DNA from: CAYSSM01 sp964433905
Lineage (GTDB): Bacteria; Patescibacteriota; UBA1384; UBA12157; JAENIV01
DNA: 64,000 bases
Direction of reading: 5' to 3'
Assembly: GCA_964433905.1 (NCBI GenBank)
Contig: CAYSSM010000001.1
Location: forward strand, 1 to 64,000
Each line of letters starts with the position of its first letter. The first letter of the stretch is position 1. The notes under the pieces were generated by a model. It made no database searches, was not told the origin of the DNA, and saw only the letters and a program-made list of their open reading frames with translations. Both the position numbers and the translations under genes were made by a program. This document shows, piece by piece, positions 8,060 to 16,735 of the stretch.

Positions 8060-8082
8060 AAAACCCCCGCTGAACGGGGGCT
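8060..8082 (-). terminator. Intrinsic terminator overlapping a stop codon
   Basis: CCCCCG and CGGGGG pair around a 5-base loop (8064-8080), followed on the minus strand by TTTTATTTATTTA. The stem begins inside the TAG stop region of the gene at 8081-8527. Confidence 0.85.
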
Positions 8083-8527
8083 AGGATTTGATTGTTGGTA
8101 GTAAATCAGACAGTTGTTGTCTCAAGGTAGCTTCCATGACTTTTACGATAATATCGATTTCATAGCTATCATCTTCCAAATGTTCAAGAAGTCGTTCAAT
8201 TGCTTCAAGGATTACTATCTGTTTGGTAGATAGGCTTTCGATTGGTCCAATTTCTGAAATTATAGTTTTGGTTTTTTCCAAGCCGGCTTTTAGCATAGTT
8301 CCACAAAGAAAGTCGCTAATCATTTCATCTAGCTTGTTCGCTCTTATATCTATATTTTCAATCTCCCCAATGGTAACTAAAAAGTCATAAAGCGCTACAC
8401 AACTACTACATTTTTCTTTGTGATAACTATCATGGCCGCATCTTTCGATTGAAGCTATTGGACATGTTGAGACGGTCTGATTGAGACGTCTTACTCTTTC
8501 CTGGAATAGTTCGTCTAAGGTTGTCAA
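8081..8527 (-). CDS. Uncharacterised helical protein with Cys/His motif
   Basis: No family recognised. I set the start at TTG 8525-8527, which sits 8 bases after GGGAG; an in-frame ATG further up has no such site. The 148-residue product is mostly helical. It contains a Cys/His cluster (TCPIASIERCGHDSYH then KCSSC) that could bind zinc, and a long acidic C-terminal helical region. There is no signal peptide or membrane segment. It lies alone between cobA and the two winged-helix genes and has its own terminator. Confidence 0.6.
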   Translation of the reverse strand: MTTLDELFQERVRRLNQTVSTCPIASIERCGHDSYHKEKCSSCVALYDFLVTIGEIENIDIRANKLDEMISDFLCGTMLKAGLEKTKTIISEIGPIESLSTKQIVILEAIERLLEHLEDDSYEIDIIVKVMEATLRQQLSDLLPTIKS

Positions 8528-8596
8528 CTTGCTTTCTCCCTTCAGTTTCTGAACAATTTTAACAATATAATAAAAAAAAGAGAAACGCAAATTATC

Positions 8597-9169
8597 TTAG
8601 TACTCAATCCCTTTTCTTGCTTTAGTTCCGTTATCGAAATAGTGCTTTATTTTTTTCATTTCCGTCACAAGATCGGCGATTTTTTTAAGTTTGGGGTGGG
8701 TCCGCCGGCCAGTGAGGACAATATCCGCTGACCGCTTACCGACTACCGACGACTGAAATATTGATATTACTTCTTCGATATCCACCAGACCGAAGCCGAT
8801 AGCGACATTGATTTCATCCAAAATAATAATATCGTGTTCTCCTTTTGCGATTAGTTCTTTTGTTCGCTCCAAGGCTTTCTGAGCCGCTTTCTGATGAGCC
8901 CTTTTTGGTTTTTTATCGCCCAAGATTTTATAGTAGCCGATGCCGAAAGATTCAATCAAAATCGGCAATTTGTATTTTTCAATCGTCTTGTGCTCCGAGA
9001 AATTGCCTTTTTTCATAAACTGAATAATAGCAACTTTTTTATCAGCGCCAATAGCTCTTAATGCCAATCCCAGAGCAGCCGTTGTTTTTCCTTTCCCGTC
9101 GCCGGTGTAAATATGAATTTTGTGATACTTACCGACTACCGACGACCGACTACCGTTTTTTCTTTTCAT
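8597..9169 (-). CDS. cobA: Corrinoid adenosyltransferase CobA
   Basis: CobA/BtuR-type ATP:co(I)rrinoid adenosyltransferase, making adenosylcobalamin from cob(I)alamin and ATP. The P-loop GDGKGKTT is at residues 23-30, followed by ALGLALRAIG; later IILDEINVAIGFGL and VLTGRRTHPKL match the family. The length (190 residues) is normal. It overlaps the upstream four-helix-bundle gene by about 20 bases. Two copies of a dispersed CGACTACCGA-type repeat lie in frame: one supplies the N-terminal SSVVGK before the P-loop, the other gives SSVVGKRSAD just before VLTGRR. The product would feed the B12-dependent reductase encoded next. Confidence 0.92.
   Translation of the reverse strand: MKRKNGSRSSVVGKYHKIHIYTGDGKGKTTAALGLALRAIGADKKVAIIQFMKKGNFSEHKTIEKYKLPILIESFGIGYYKILGDKKPKRAHQKAAQKALERTKELIAKGEHDIIILDEINVAIGFGLVDIEEVISIFQSSVVGKRSADIVLTGRRTHPKLKKIADLVTEMKKIKHYFDNGTKARKGIEY
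8724..8752. repeat. Dispersed ACCGACTACCGACGACTG repeat, copy in cobA
   Basis: One of three nearby copies of a short repeat built from TACCGACTACCGAC units (others near 9129-9156 and 9573-9600). This one lies inside the cobA reading frame. Confidence 0.6.
9129..9156. repeat. Dispersed ACCGACTACCGACGACCG repeat at cobA start
   Basis: A second copy of the repeat, covering the first codons of cobA and reaching the end of the overlapping gene upstream. Confidence 0.6.
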
Positions 9170-9518
9170 CTATTTTCCTTATGAGCGAATTAATCATAGC
9201 GGACAGTTTATTTGCAGAATCATATAAAACATTAAAATTGTTATTGTTCAAATAACATAAATCTTTAGCGATATATAAACAAGTGACTACTTCATTTATA
9301 GAACCCAATGAAGTTCTTAGATACCTTATAAAATCTTTGTCAGATTTTTTATCTGAGCCTTCAGCAATATTGAGTGCAATCGAGATAACCGCTCTTTTTA
9401 ATTGATTAACTAATATAAATTGTTCTTTAACGGGAAATTTCGCCGTTAATCGATAAATTTCTTTAATAAATATACGTGATTCAGACCAAACGTTCAGTTT
9501 TTCAAAACGATAATACAT
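9150..9518 (-). CDS. Four-helix bundle protein (S23-like)
   Basis: A 122-residue protein of the four-helix bundle family once named ribosomal protein S23. Diagnostic pieces are the opening FEKLNVWSESRIFIKEIYRL, the central SIALNIAEGSDKKSDKDFIRYL, and the S-x-NE stretch (GSINEVVTCLYIA). Members are often encoded inside 23S rRNA intervening sequences, but also stand alone, as here. The biochemical role is unknown; it forms pentamers in solved examples. Its 3' end overlaps the start of cobA, in a stretch made from the dispersed repeat. Confidence 0.88.
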   Translation of the reverse strand: MYYRFEKLNVWSESRIFIKEIYRLTAKFPVKEQFILVNQLKRAVISIALNIAEGSDKKSDKDFIRYLRTSLGSINEVVTCLYIAKDLCYLNNNNFNVLYDSANKLSAMINSLIRKIDEKKKR

Positions 9519-9572
9519 TACCTTCGTTTAACTATTTGTGATTATTAGAAAACGTTAGTTGATAGCATGTGC

Positions 9573-9600
9573 GGTAGTCTGTAGTCGGTAAGCGGTAAGC
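9573..9600. repeat. Dispersed repeat upstream of nrdJ stop
   Basis: Third copy, in the intergenic stretch between nrdJ and the four-helix gene: GTAGTCGGTAAGCGGTAAGCG, the reverse complement of the copies at 8724 and 9129. Confidence 0.55.
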
Positions 9601-9605
9601 GTTCT

Positions 9606-12056
9606 TCAGGCGCATTTTGAGTAGCCGCAGGCAAGGCATTTCATGCATCCTTCGGAAAGTTCCAACATTGAGCTGCATTCAGGGCAAGCCGGCGCTTCAC
9701 CAAGATCGGCCAATGATTTTACTTTAACTGGCTTAGAAAAACCGTTAGAAAATTGCAGGTTTGAATTGGCAATAACCTCGTCGTTTGCGGTTATTTTTGT
9801 CTGTTCGGCGGTTTTAAATTCCAAATTTAGGCTTTCCTGGGCTTTACTAAGATGCTTTTCTAAAACTTGAGCAATGCCGTCCGGCAAAGACAAAATCATT
9901 TTGCCATCATCAGACCAAGTTGGCGTTGGTCCGCGAATTCCCTTTAATTGATCAATTATTTCTTCAGGATCAACACCGGAACGCAAACTCAATGAAATTA
10001 ACCGGCAAATTGCTTCAGCTTTGGCGGCAAAAAAACCGCCTGCTTTTCCAAGATGGGAAAAAACTTCAAACGGTTGGCCATTTTCGTCGTCATTAATAGT
10101 AATAAAAAGTTTGCCGTAAGCGGTTTTAAGCCGATATGTATAACCGCGGATAACATCCGGACGCTCTCTTGGAGTAATTTTTGCGCCGGTAGCAACGATT
10201 GTTTGTTCCGGAATTTGATCTTCTTTTTTCTTACTATCCATGCCAGTTGTTAGAATCTGGACATTACGTGAACCATCGCGATAAACGGTTATCCCTTTAC
10301 AACCAAGGTCAAAACTTAATAAATACGCTTGTTTTACATCGGAAATAGTGGCGGAATTAGGGAAATTAATGGTTTTTGATATGGCATTGTCAGTATGTTT
10401 TTGAAAAGCTGCCTGCATTTTGACATGCCATTCAGGGCTTATATCACGGCAAGTAACAAATATTTTTTTAATTTTATCGGGTATCTCATCAAAATCTTGA
10501 ATCGAGCCTGATTTTGACACTTTCTTGATTAAGTCATCTGAATATATACCGGCATTAGTTAATGCTCTCTTGAAATAGCGATTAACCTCAACTAAAGCGG
10601 TGCCGTCCATAACCGTTTTGGTATAAACCAAGGCAAAAATCGGTTCAATCCCTGAAGTAGCCGAGGCGAAGATGGAAAGCGTGCCGGTAGGAGCAATCGT
10701 GGTTGTGGTGGCGTTGCGCATAAATTTATTGTCTTTTTTATCCCACATACTTCCTTCAAAAGCGGGAAAATTACCCTTTTTCTGGGCTAATTTTTGCGAA
10801 GTTTGATGTGAGGCATCGGAGATGCGTTTCATTAATTTTTCAGCAATGTCGATTGCTTCATCGCTATCGTAAGAAACCTCCAATTGAAAAAGCAGATCGG
10901 CAAATCCCATAATCCCCAAACCTATTTTACGGGTTGATTTGGTCATTTCTTCGATTTCAGCGATGGGAAATTGATTCATATCAATTACATTGTCCAAAAA
11001 ATGAGTTGCTAAACTGGTTACGCGGTCAAGTTTTTCCCAGTCGATTTCCACGGCCTTGCCGGTGTCCTTAACCATTTTGCCTAAATTAATTGATCCTAAA
11101 TTACAGCTTTCGTATGGCAGTAACGGCTGTTCGCCGCAAGGATTAGTGGCCTCAATTTCCCCTAATTGAGGAGTGGGATTGGTCTTGTTGATGGCGTCTA
11201 AGAAAACGATCCCCGGCTCGCCATTATTCCAGGCGCCGTCAACAATTTTGTCAAAAATTTCTCGGGCCTTAAGAGTTTGAACTTTTTTGTTGGTGTTGGG
11301 ATTAATCAAATCATAATCTTTGTCTTCTTTCACCGCCTTCATAAATTTGTCGGTTATCCCAACGGAAATATTGAAGGTAGTCAGAGTTCCTTCTTTATTT
11401 TTGTATTCAATGAATTCGATGATGTCCGGATGATCAATCCTTAGAATACCCATATTGGCGCCGCGGCGGATGCCACCCTGCTTAATCATGTCGGTGGTGT
11501 CGTTGTACATTTGCATGAAACCCACCGGTCCGGAAGCGATGCCTCCGGTCGAACCGACCAAATCGTTTTTTGGTCTAATCCTTGAAAATGAAAAGCCGGT
11601 GCCGCCGCCGGATTTTTGAACCAAACCCATATCCATTTGGGTTTTTAAAATCGATTGCATATTGTCTTCGACGGGTAGAACAAAACAACTTGATAGCTGT
11701 CCTAATTGAGTGCCGGATCCGGAAAAAGTTGGACTGCCTGGTAAAAATTCCAACTTTGCCATAATTTGATAAAAATCTTGCTCGTTTTTTTCAACCTCTT
11801 CTTTTGTAGCATTATAAAGCAAATCAGCTTTAGTGATATGGCGGGATACCCGATGAAACATTTCTTGGGGGGTCTCTATCGGTTTATTATTCCTATCTTT
11901 TAACAGATATCTTTTTTCAATTACTGTCAAAGCATTTTCCGAAAGCTCCGGTGTGATTTCGGTCTTAGTTAAATTTTTTTTGTTAGTTTTTGCTTGCTTA
12001 TTTTTAGAGTCATTAACAATATCGACTTGCTTTAAACCGAGGACTTCTTGAGCCAT
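9606..12056 (-). CDS. nrdJ: Class II (B12-dependent) ribonucleotide reductase
   Basis: An 816-residue adenosylcobalamin-dependent ribonucleoside reductase that makes deoxyribonucleotides without oxygen or an iron subunit. Visible are GGGTGFSFSRIRP, the NPCGEQPLLPYESCNLGSIN active-site region with the radical Cys, FATAT-like loop ATTTTIAPTGTLS for phosphate binding, and a C-terminal four-Cys zinc-type module (CPEC, then CMKCLACG). The last Cys residues shuttle electrons from thioredoxin. The gene is preceded by its own AAGGAGG site. Its coenzyme would come from cobA downstream and from the riboswitch-controlled uptake genes. No other ribonucleotide reductase is in this window. Confidence 0.95.
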   Translation of the reverse strand: MAQEVLGLKQVDIVNDSKNKQAKTNKKNLTKTEITPELSENALTVIEKRYLLKDRNNKPIETPQEMFHRVSRHITKADLLYNATKEEVEKNEQDFYQIMAKLEFLPGSPTFSGSGTQLGQLSSCFVLPVEDNMQSILKTQMDMGLVQKSGGGTGFSFSRIRPKNDLVGSTGGIASGPVGFMQMYNDTTDMIKQGGIRRGANMGILRIDHPDIIEFIEYKNKEGTLTTFNISVGITDKFMKAVKEDKDYDLINPNTNKKVQTLKAREIFDKIVDGAWNNGEPGIVFLDAINKTNPTPQLGEIEATNPCGEQPLLPYESCNLGSINLGKMVKDTGKAVEIDWEKLDRVTSLATHFLDNVIDMNQFPIAEIEEMTKSTRKIGLGIMGFADLLFQLEVSYDSDEAIDIAEKLMKRISDASHQTSQKLAQKKGNFPAFEGSMWDKKDNKFMRNATTTTIAPTGTLSIFASATSGIEPIFALVYTKTVMDGTALVEVNRYFKRALTNAGIYSDDLIKKVSKSGSIQDFDEIPDKIKKIFVTCRDISPEWHVKMQAAFQKHTDNAISKTINFPNSATISDVKQAYLLSFDLGCKGITVYRDGSRNVQILTTGMDSKKKEDQIPEQTIVATGAKITPRERPDVIRGYTYRLKTAYGKLFITINDDENGQPFEVFSHLGKAGGFFAAKAEAICRLISLSLRSGVDPEEIIDQLKGIRGPTPTWSDDGKMILSLPDGIAQVLEKHLSKAQESLNLEFKTAEQTKITANDEVIANSNLQFSNGFSKPVKVKSLADLGEAPACPECSSMLELSEGCMKCLACGYSKCA

Positions 12057-12183
12057 TCTGATCCTCCTTGTAGAGAACGAATTTCAAACATTAGGACAGG
12101 AAGGGCCTTTTCCCTAACGTTTACCATCCGTTTCAAAAATTTTTAAATTAACCTGTTGTATTTTTTGTTTTTCCTTTTTAATC

Positions 12184-13281
12184 CTACTTTAATTTTCTTC
12201 TAATGAAAGCGGGTACTTCTAATTCGTCTTCCAACTTTTCTTCTTCCGGTTCATCTTCAAGGAAATCCTGCTTGATGCTGGGTTGCATTTGTGGAGCAGA
12301 CATTTTCTCTAATCCTGACCTTGGCTGTTTATCAACATCAAATCCGGTGGCAATAACGGTAACTTTTATTTCTCCCGACATAGCCTCGTCGATAATTGCA
12401 CCAAAAATAATGTTGGCATCAGCATCAGCCGCTTCGGTAATGGCTTTAGCGGCTTCGTCAATCTCATACATACCCATGTCCGGTCCGCCAGTGATATTAA
12501 ACAAAATGCCTTTGGCGCCGTCAATGGAAAGTTCAAGCAGGGGTGAATCAATGGCTGCTCTGGCAGCGTCAATCGCGCGGTTGTCTCCCGATGCTCGGCC
12601 GATACCCATTAGAGCCGAGCCGGCGTCAGCCATAATTGCGCGAACATCGGCAAAGTCAACATTAATAATTCCGTGTAAAGTTATAAGATCGGAGATGCCT
12701 TGAACGCCTTGGCGGAGAACATCATCAACAATGCCAAAAGCGTCGAATAAAGAAGTTTTTTTATCAATAATTTGCAACAAGCGGTCGTTGGGAATGGTAA
12801 TTAGAGTATCAACTTTATCACGAAGTTCTTCAACTCCAAGTTCAGCAACCTTCATTCGCCGCAATCCTTCAAAACTAAACGGTTTAGTTGTTACTCCAAC
12901 GGTTAAAGCTCCTAATTCTTTGGCAATAGAAGCAACCATCGGTCCGGCGCCAGTGCCGGTGCCGCCGCCGGCGCCGTAAGTAACAAAAACCATATCAGAA
13001 CCTTTTAGCGCTTCATAGACTTCATCCTTATTTTCTTCTACCGATTTGCGGCCAAGTTCAACATCAGAACCGGCTCCCAGGCCGCGAGTTGTTTCTTTTC
13101 CAATTTGAATTTTAATTGGCGCTTGGTTATGAACGAGTGCTTGGGCATCGGTATTTACAGCAATAAATTCAATACCTTTTAATTTATGAGCAATCATCCG
13201 GTTGACGGCATTGCCGCCTGAACCGCCAACACCCACCACGCGGATCGTTGCAAATGATTCAATTTCAGAAGCTTTTTCCAT
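12184..13281 (-). CDS. ftsZ: Cell division GTPase FtsZ
   Basis: The 365-residue tubulin-like GTPase that polymerises at midcell. The nucleotide-binding loop GVGGSGGNAVNRM is near the N-terminus, the tubulin signature GAGGGTGTGAGP is in the middle, and the NVDFADVRAIM T7 loop completes the GTPase site. After a short acidic linker the C-terminus ends in EVPAFIRRKLK, the conserved tail that binds FtsA. It follows ftsA by 36 bases in the same direction, the usual arrangement. Confidence 0.97.
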   Translation of the reverse strand: MEKASEIESFATIRVVGVGGSGGNAVNRMIAHKLKGIEFIAVNTDAQALVHNQAPIKIQIGKETTRGLGAGSDVELGRKSVEENKDEVYEALKGSDMVFVTYGAGGGTGTGAGPMVASIAKELGALTVGVTTKPFSFEGLRRMKVAELGVEELRDKVDTLITIPNDRLLQIIDKKTSLFDAFGIVDDVLRQGVQGISDLITLHGIINVDFADVRAIMADAGSALMGIGRASGDNRAIDAARAAIDSPLLELSIDGAKGILFNITGGPDMGMYEIDEAAKAITEAADADANIIFGAIIDEAMSGEIKVTVIATGFDVDKQPRSGLEKMSAPQMQPSIKQDFLEDEPEEEKLEDELEVPAFIRRKLK

Positions 13282-13317
13282 TTTTTTATTGCTTAATTAA
13301 TAATTTAAAACCATTTA

Positions 13318-14547
13318 CTAAGGTAAAAATTGTTTAAAGAAATTTTTTGCTTTACCAACCACTCCTCCGCCAATTGTAGAACCAGCATATCCTTTTTTTT
13401 CAGCATTTTCAAAACTATATAGCATTAAGCCGACACTTGTAGCATACATAGGATCCAAAAGGTTGTCAACAAATCCTCCCATCTCAAAATTTTGTTTGCC
13501 TAACTCGGCAGGAAGGCGCATTTCTTCTTTGGTTGCCTCGACTAGATCTTCTAACTTTGAGCCACCGCCTGTCAAGACCACTCCGGCCGGCAGCATACCG
13601 TCTTTTCCGACTTTTTTTAACTCAGCCGAAAGCATTGCGAATATTTCACCTAACCTTGCTTGAACAATTTCTGAAACATATTTTCTTTCAATTCTTTGCG
13701 TTTCCCCCGGATCAAATTGATTTAAGCTTATCAGTTCTGATTCTCTGATTTTTTCCGGTATAGCTGAAGCATATTTTATTTTAATTTTTTCCGCAATATC
13801 AACCGAAGTTCTTAGTCCGATAGCAAGATCATTGGTAATAAGCGACGATCCGATAGGTAAAATAGTTGCGTGTAAAATATTTCCTTCTTCAAAAATAACT
13901 AACGATGTTGTTCCCCCACCAATGTCAATAAGCCCGACGCCAATTTCCTTTTGTTTTTTAGATATCATGCTTTGGGCCGTGGCTAGTGGTGCAAGGACTA
14001 AATCATCGATTTCTAAGCCTGCTTGATAAACACATTTTGTCAAATTTTTGATTGCCGAAATAGCGCCACTGATAACTAAAACTTCCACTTCAAGCCGTAT
14101 CCCCGTCATGCCAACCGGATCATCAATACCACCCTGGCCATCAACAGTGTAAGTTCTCGGCACTATATGGATAATTTGCCGATTCGGTGGCAAAGCCACG
14201 GTTTTTGAAGCTTCTAAAACTCTAGCGACATCGGACGGTGATATCTCGCCGTCGGCTCTAGCGATAGCAACGACTCCCTTGGAAATTCCCGTCGCAATAT
14301 GTGATCCGGAAATGCCAACCACAACTGAGCGAATTTCACGGCCGGAAGTTGTTTCTAACTTTTCGACAGCTTCGGAGATAGCAGAAATTGTATCTTCGAC
14401 ATCAACAACCGTGCCTTTGCGGACACCGTGATTTGGCACTTTAACATATCCTGTAACATTAATAATGCCTTCAGAAATTTCGCCGCAACAAGCAGCTACT
14501 TTAGTAGAACCAACATCCAGTCCAACATAAAGGTTGTCTTTAGCCAT
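13318..14547 (-). CDS. ftsA: Cell division protein FtsA
   Basis: A 409-residue actin-family ATPase. The phosphate-1 motif GLDVGSTKVAA starts the protein, phosphate-2 is IDIGGGTTSLVIF and the adenosine motif is VLTGGGSKL. The SHS2 subdomain that is specific to FtsA is present between the first two. The C-terminus AKNFFKQFLP is an amphipathic helix that ties FtsZ filaments to the membrane. It lies just upstream of ftsZ in one operon. Confidence 0.96.
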   Translation of the reverse strand: MAKDNLYVGLDVGSTKVAACCGEISEGIINVTGYVKVPNHGVRKGTVVDVEDTISAISEAVEKLETTSGREIRSVVVGISGSHIATGISKGVVAIARADGEISPSDVARVLEASKTVALPPNRQIIHIVPRTYTVDGQGGIDDPVGMTGIRLEVEVLVISGAISAIKNLTKCVYQAGLEIDDLVLAPLATAQSMISKKQKEIGVGLIDIGGGTTSLVIFEEGNILHATILPIGSSLITNDLAIGLRTSVDIAEKIKIKYASAIPEKIRESELISLNQFDPGETQRIERKYVSEIVQARLGEIFAMLSAELKKVGKDGMLPAGVVLTGGGSKLEDLVEATKEEMRLPAELGKQNFEMGGFVDNLLDPMYATSVGLMLYSFENAEKKGYAGSTIGGGVVGKAKNFFKQFLP

Positions 14548-14642
14548 AAATTAATTCCCCTCCGTTATAGTAATTCTTGGAACATTTTACACAAAACTCA
14601 AACCGACGACTTTTCACGGTATTTGTTTTAATTGTAACAAAC

Positions 14643-15011
14643 TTAATGATGTTTGCCAACAAGATGATCTAAAGAATGGTTAATTGCATTGATTAGGTCC
14701 GGCTCAATATCTTTTTTTTCTTGAGAATTTTCTTGTAGGATGTCTAAACAAATAAAGATGTCTCCCAGAATATACTTCCCTTTTTTTGGCATTTTGCTTA
14801 AATCGTTCCATATCGGAAAGCTTAAAACATCAGTCGGCTTATCAATCTGGCGATATTTTTTATTTAAAATGCCTATTTTATCTTGAGAAATAAAAAAGAT
14901 GCTCACGGTGGCATCGGTATTATTTAGTTTTTTTTGAACAAAATTTTCAACTGTTTTTAAGGTTAAAACTTTGATCAAATTTGAAGGAGAATCTATAATA
15001 GATATTTTCAT
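14643..15011 (-). CDS. ybeY: Endoribonuclease YbeY
   Basis: Rather short (122 residues) YbeY, needed for 16S rRNA 3'-end maturation. I start it at ATG 15009-15011, two bases after the yqeY stop, which gives a product opening with MKISIIDSP. Family motifs are KYRQIDKPTDVLSFP and LGDIFICLD. The metal site HSLDHLVGKHH keeps the HxxxHxxxxxH spacing, although the usual Asp before the last His is His here. It is translationally coupled to yqeY. Confidence 0.9.
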   Translation of the reverse strand: MKISIIDSPSNLIKVLTLKTVENFVQKKLNNTDATVSIFFISQDKIGILNKKYRQIDKPTDVLSFPIWNDLSKMPKKGKYILGDIFICLDILQENSQEKKDIEPDLINAINHSLDHLVGKHH

Positions 15012-15012
15012 T

Positions 15013-15456
15013 CTAATGGGGTAATTCTTCTTTGGTGATTTGAGAAATTTTTCCGCCATCGGCCTTACCTTTTAATTCCGGCATAACTTTTCCCATCACC
15101 TTGCCCATATCTTGGATACCGGTCGCTCCAATCTCAGTAATAGCTTTTTTAACAATTACCCTTATTTCTTCATTATTCATCTGTTCGGGCAAATATTTTA
15201 CTAATATCTCAATTTCTTTTTCTTCTTTGGCAGCCAACTCTAAACGATTGCCTTTTTTGTATAATTCAATTGAATCACGACGAGATTTAATTTGCCCTTG
15301 AATAATGCTTAAAATATCTGATTCGTCTGAATCTTGACCTTTTTGAATCTCCGAATTTTTTATAGCGCTTTTTAGCATCCTTAAAGTCGAGACTGCTTCC
15401 TCGTTTTTACCTTTCATCGCTTCAATTAAATCCTGTTCGATTTGTTTTTTAATCAT
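15013..15456 (-). CDS. yqeY: GatB/YqeY domain protein
   Basis: A 147-residue protein of the GatB/YqeY family, which shares the tRNA-binding tail domain of the glutamyl-tRNA amidotransferase B subunit. Key stretches are STLRMLKSAIKNSEI near the start, LVKYLPEQMNNEEI, and GKVMGKVMPELKGKADG. I favour the start at ATG 15454-15456 (MIKKQIEQD), since the residues before it do not fit the family. It lies between rpsU and ybeY, a common neighbourhood. Confidence 0.9.
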   Translation of the reverse strand: MIKKQIEQDLIEAMKGKNEEAVSTLRMLKSAIKNSEIQKGQDSDESDILSIIQGQIKSRRDSIELYKKGNRLELAAKEEKEIEILVKYLPEQMNNEEIRVIVKKAITEIGATGIQDMGKVMGKVMPELKGKADGGKISQITKEELPH

Positions 15457-15480
15457 AAGGCTCTCATAATATCTTTCTAC

Positions 15481-15545
15481 CAAATACGAAATGATACTAA
15501 AATACTAAAATTTCGTATTTTCGTAATTTTTTGTATTTCGTAATT
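15481..15545. repeat. AT-rich TACGAAA repeat cluster
   Basis: Tandem and inverted TACGAAAT/ATTTCGTA words fill the gap between rpsU and yqeY. Similar clusters occur at about 33545-33600 and 43534-43615, so this is a dispersed intergenic family able to fold into AT-rich hairpins. Confidence 0.6.
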
Positions 15546-15550
15546 AAATA

Positions 15551-15763
15551 TTAATAGCCTCTTTTTATCTTTTTAATAGCGCTTTTTCTTCGGGCTGATT
15601 CACGAATGCGCTCTCTGGAGATATCTTTTTCGCGAAAACGGCGGCGTTTAATTTCGGTTAAAACGCCTGATTGTTGAACATCACGAAAAAATCGCCGCAA
15701 CATTACATCGAAATTTTCGCTTTTATCTTTTCTGTCGTAAGAGTTAAATTTTCGATTATCCAA
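15551..15763 (-). CDS. rpsU: Ribosomal protein bS21
   Basis: Seventy residues, very basic, with the bS21 signature MLRRFFRDVQQSGVLTEIKRRRF. The protein binds the small ribosomal subunit near the anti-Shine-Dalgarno region and aids initiation. It is followed by yqeY, a frequent partner of rpsU. Confidence 0.94.
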   Translation of the reverse strand: MDNRKFNSYDRKDKSENFDVMLRRFFRDVQQSGVLTEIKRRRFREKDISRERIRESARRKSAIKKIKRGY

Positions 15764-15893
15764 AGTTTCTCACCCACTTTCTCTAAATCTACTCAATAAT
15801 ATCAAAAAAATGTCTGCAGGTCAAGGCAACTGTAATGTGATGCGATGCATAAAGTATAATACCCAATAACGAACCGTTATACTAAGAGCGTAT

Positions 15894-16235
15894 TTAGGCC
15901 ATTGAACCTAAATTTCCCCCACCAATTAAATGAAGGTGAAGATGATCGACAACTTGTCCAGAGTGCTTTCCGGCATTTATAACTAAACGATAGCCGTCTT
16001 CTGCAATTCCTTTTTCTTCGGCAAGTTTTTTTGCCACTATCACCATTCTTCCAATAAGGTTGGTGTCCTCTTCTTTTAATTCGGTTACGGACGAAATATG
16101 TTTCTTGGGAATTATCAATATGTGAACCTTGGCTTTAGGATTTACATCCCAAAAAGCAATAATTTCCTCATCCTCATACTCGACATTAGCCGGACTCTCC
16201 CTGTGTGCAATCGAACAAAAAATACATTGATCCAA
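15894..16235 (-). CDS. HIT family hydrolase (HinT-like)
   Basis: A 113-residue histidine-triad protein. CIFCSIAH at the N-terminus holds the structural Cys pair, and the catalytic HLHLHLIGG sits at the C-terminus. Such proteins hydrolyse nucleoside phosphoramidates such as adenylyl-lysine. ATG follows GGAGT by 8 bases. No membrane or signal segments. Confidence 0.93.
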   Translation of the reverse strand: MDQCIFCSIAHRESPANVEYEDEEIIAFWDVNPKAKVHILIIPKKHISSVTELKEEDTNLIGRMVIVAKKLAEEKGIAEDGYRLVINAGKHSGQVVDHLHLHLIGGGNLGSMA

Positions 16236-16295
16236 AGGTACTCCTTTACCCCGAGCGACCTGTCCCGAGCATAGTCGAGGGAAGTCGAGGGGTTA
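16236..16295. repeat. Intergenic CCGAGC-type repeat
   Basis: CCCCGAGCGACCTGTCCCGA followed by a near repeat and GAGGGAAGTCGAGGGG. It resembles the dispersed TCGAAGGA/CTGAGC hairpin repeats seen at 6808, 18448 and 43667 and can fold into a GC-rich stem. Confidence 0.5.
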
Positions 16296-16297
16296 AT

Positions 16298-16735
16298 TTA
16301 CTTAAAATGATTAGCTTTTATATATCCTCGCCAATTTTCTTTTATCCATTTCTTTTCTAATTTTAACAGATTTTCCAGTCCCCTTCCAGTCATCTCTTTA
16401 TGGACAACTCCTCCTTTGTGGGGAAATCTTTTTATCTGGCCGTTAGGATTGAAAAATCCATGGGCGTAATGTGTTAATTCATGAGCTAACACTGCGTCAA
16501 TAACAAATTCAGGAATTTCAAGATCCTTAAAATGGCCGTTGATAGTAATAATAGTATTTCTATTCTCCCGCTGCCGACCATATTTGATAGACCCCAGTCT
16601 TGTCATTGAAGCCCGGCCAAACTTAACCAAAACATTATTAACAATTACAATATCGGGAAAATATCTTTTCCAGATAGTTTCTAGTCTAAATTTCAGCCAC
16701 TTATGATCTCGTTGCATAACAATAGTATATATCAA
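16298..16735 (-). CDS. SprT-like zinc metallopeptidase
   Basis: A 145-residue protein whose centre carries LAHELTHYAHG, a zinc-binding HExxH site, followed by a His in FPHKGGVVHKEM that could be the third ligand. Size and motif fit the SprT-like/WLM group of small metalloproteases, whose better known members cut DNA-protein crosslinks. The start may be TTG 16735, overlapping the rarA stop by four bases, or ATG 16717. Its place after rarA, a replication-repair gene, fits a role in DNA-protein repair, but this is inference. Confidence 0.75.
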   Translation of the reverse strand: MIYTIVMQRDHKWLKFRLETIWKRYFPDIVIVNNVLVKFGRASMTRLGSIKYGRQRENRNTIITINGHFKDLEIPEFVIDAVLAHELTHYAHGFFNPNGQIKRFPHKGGVVHKEMTGRGLENLLKLEKKWIKENWRGYIKANHFK

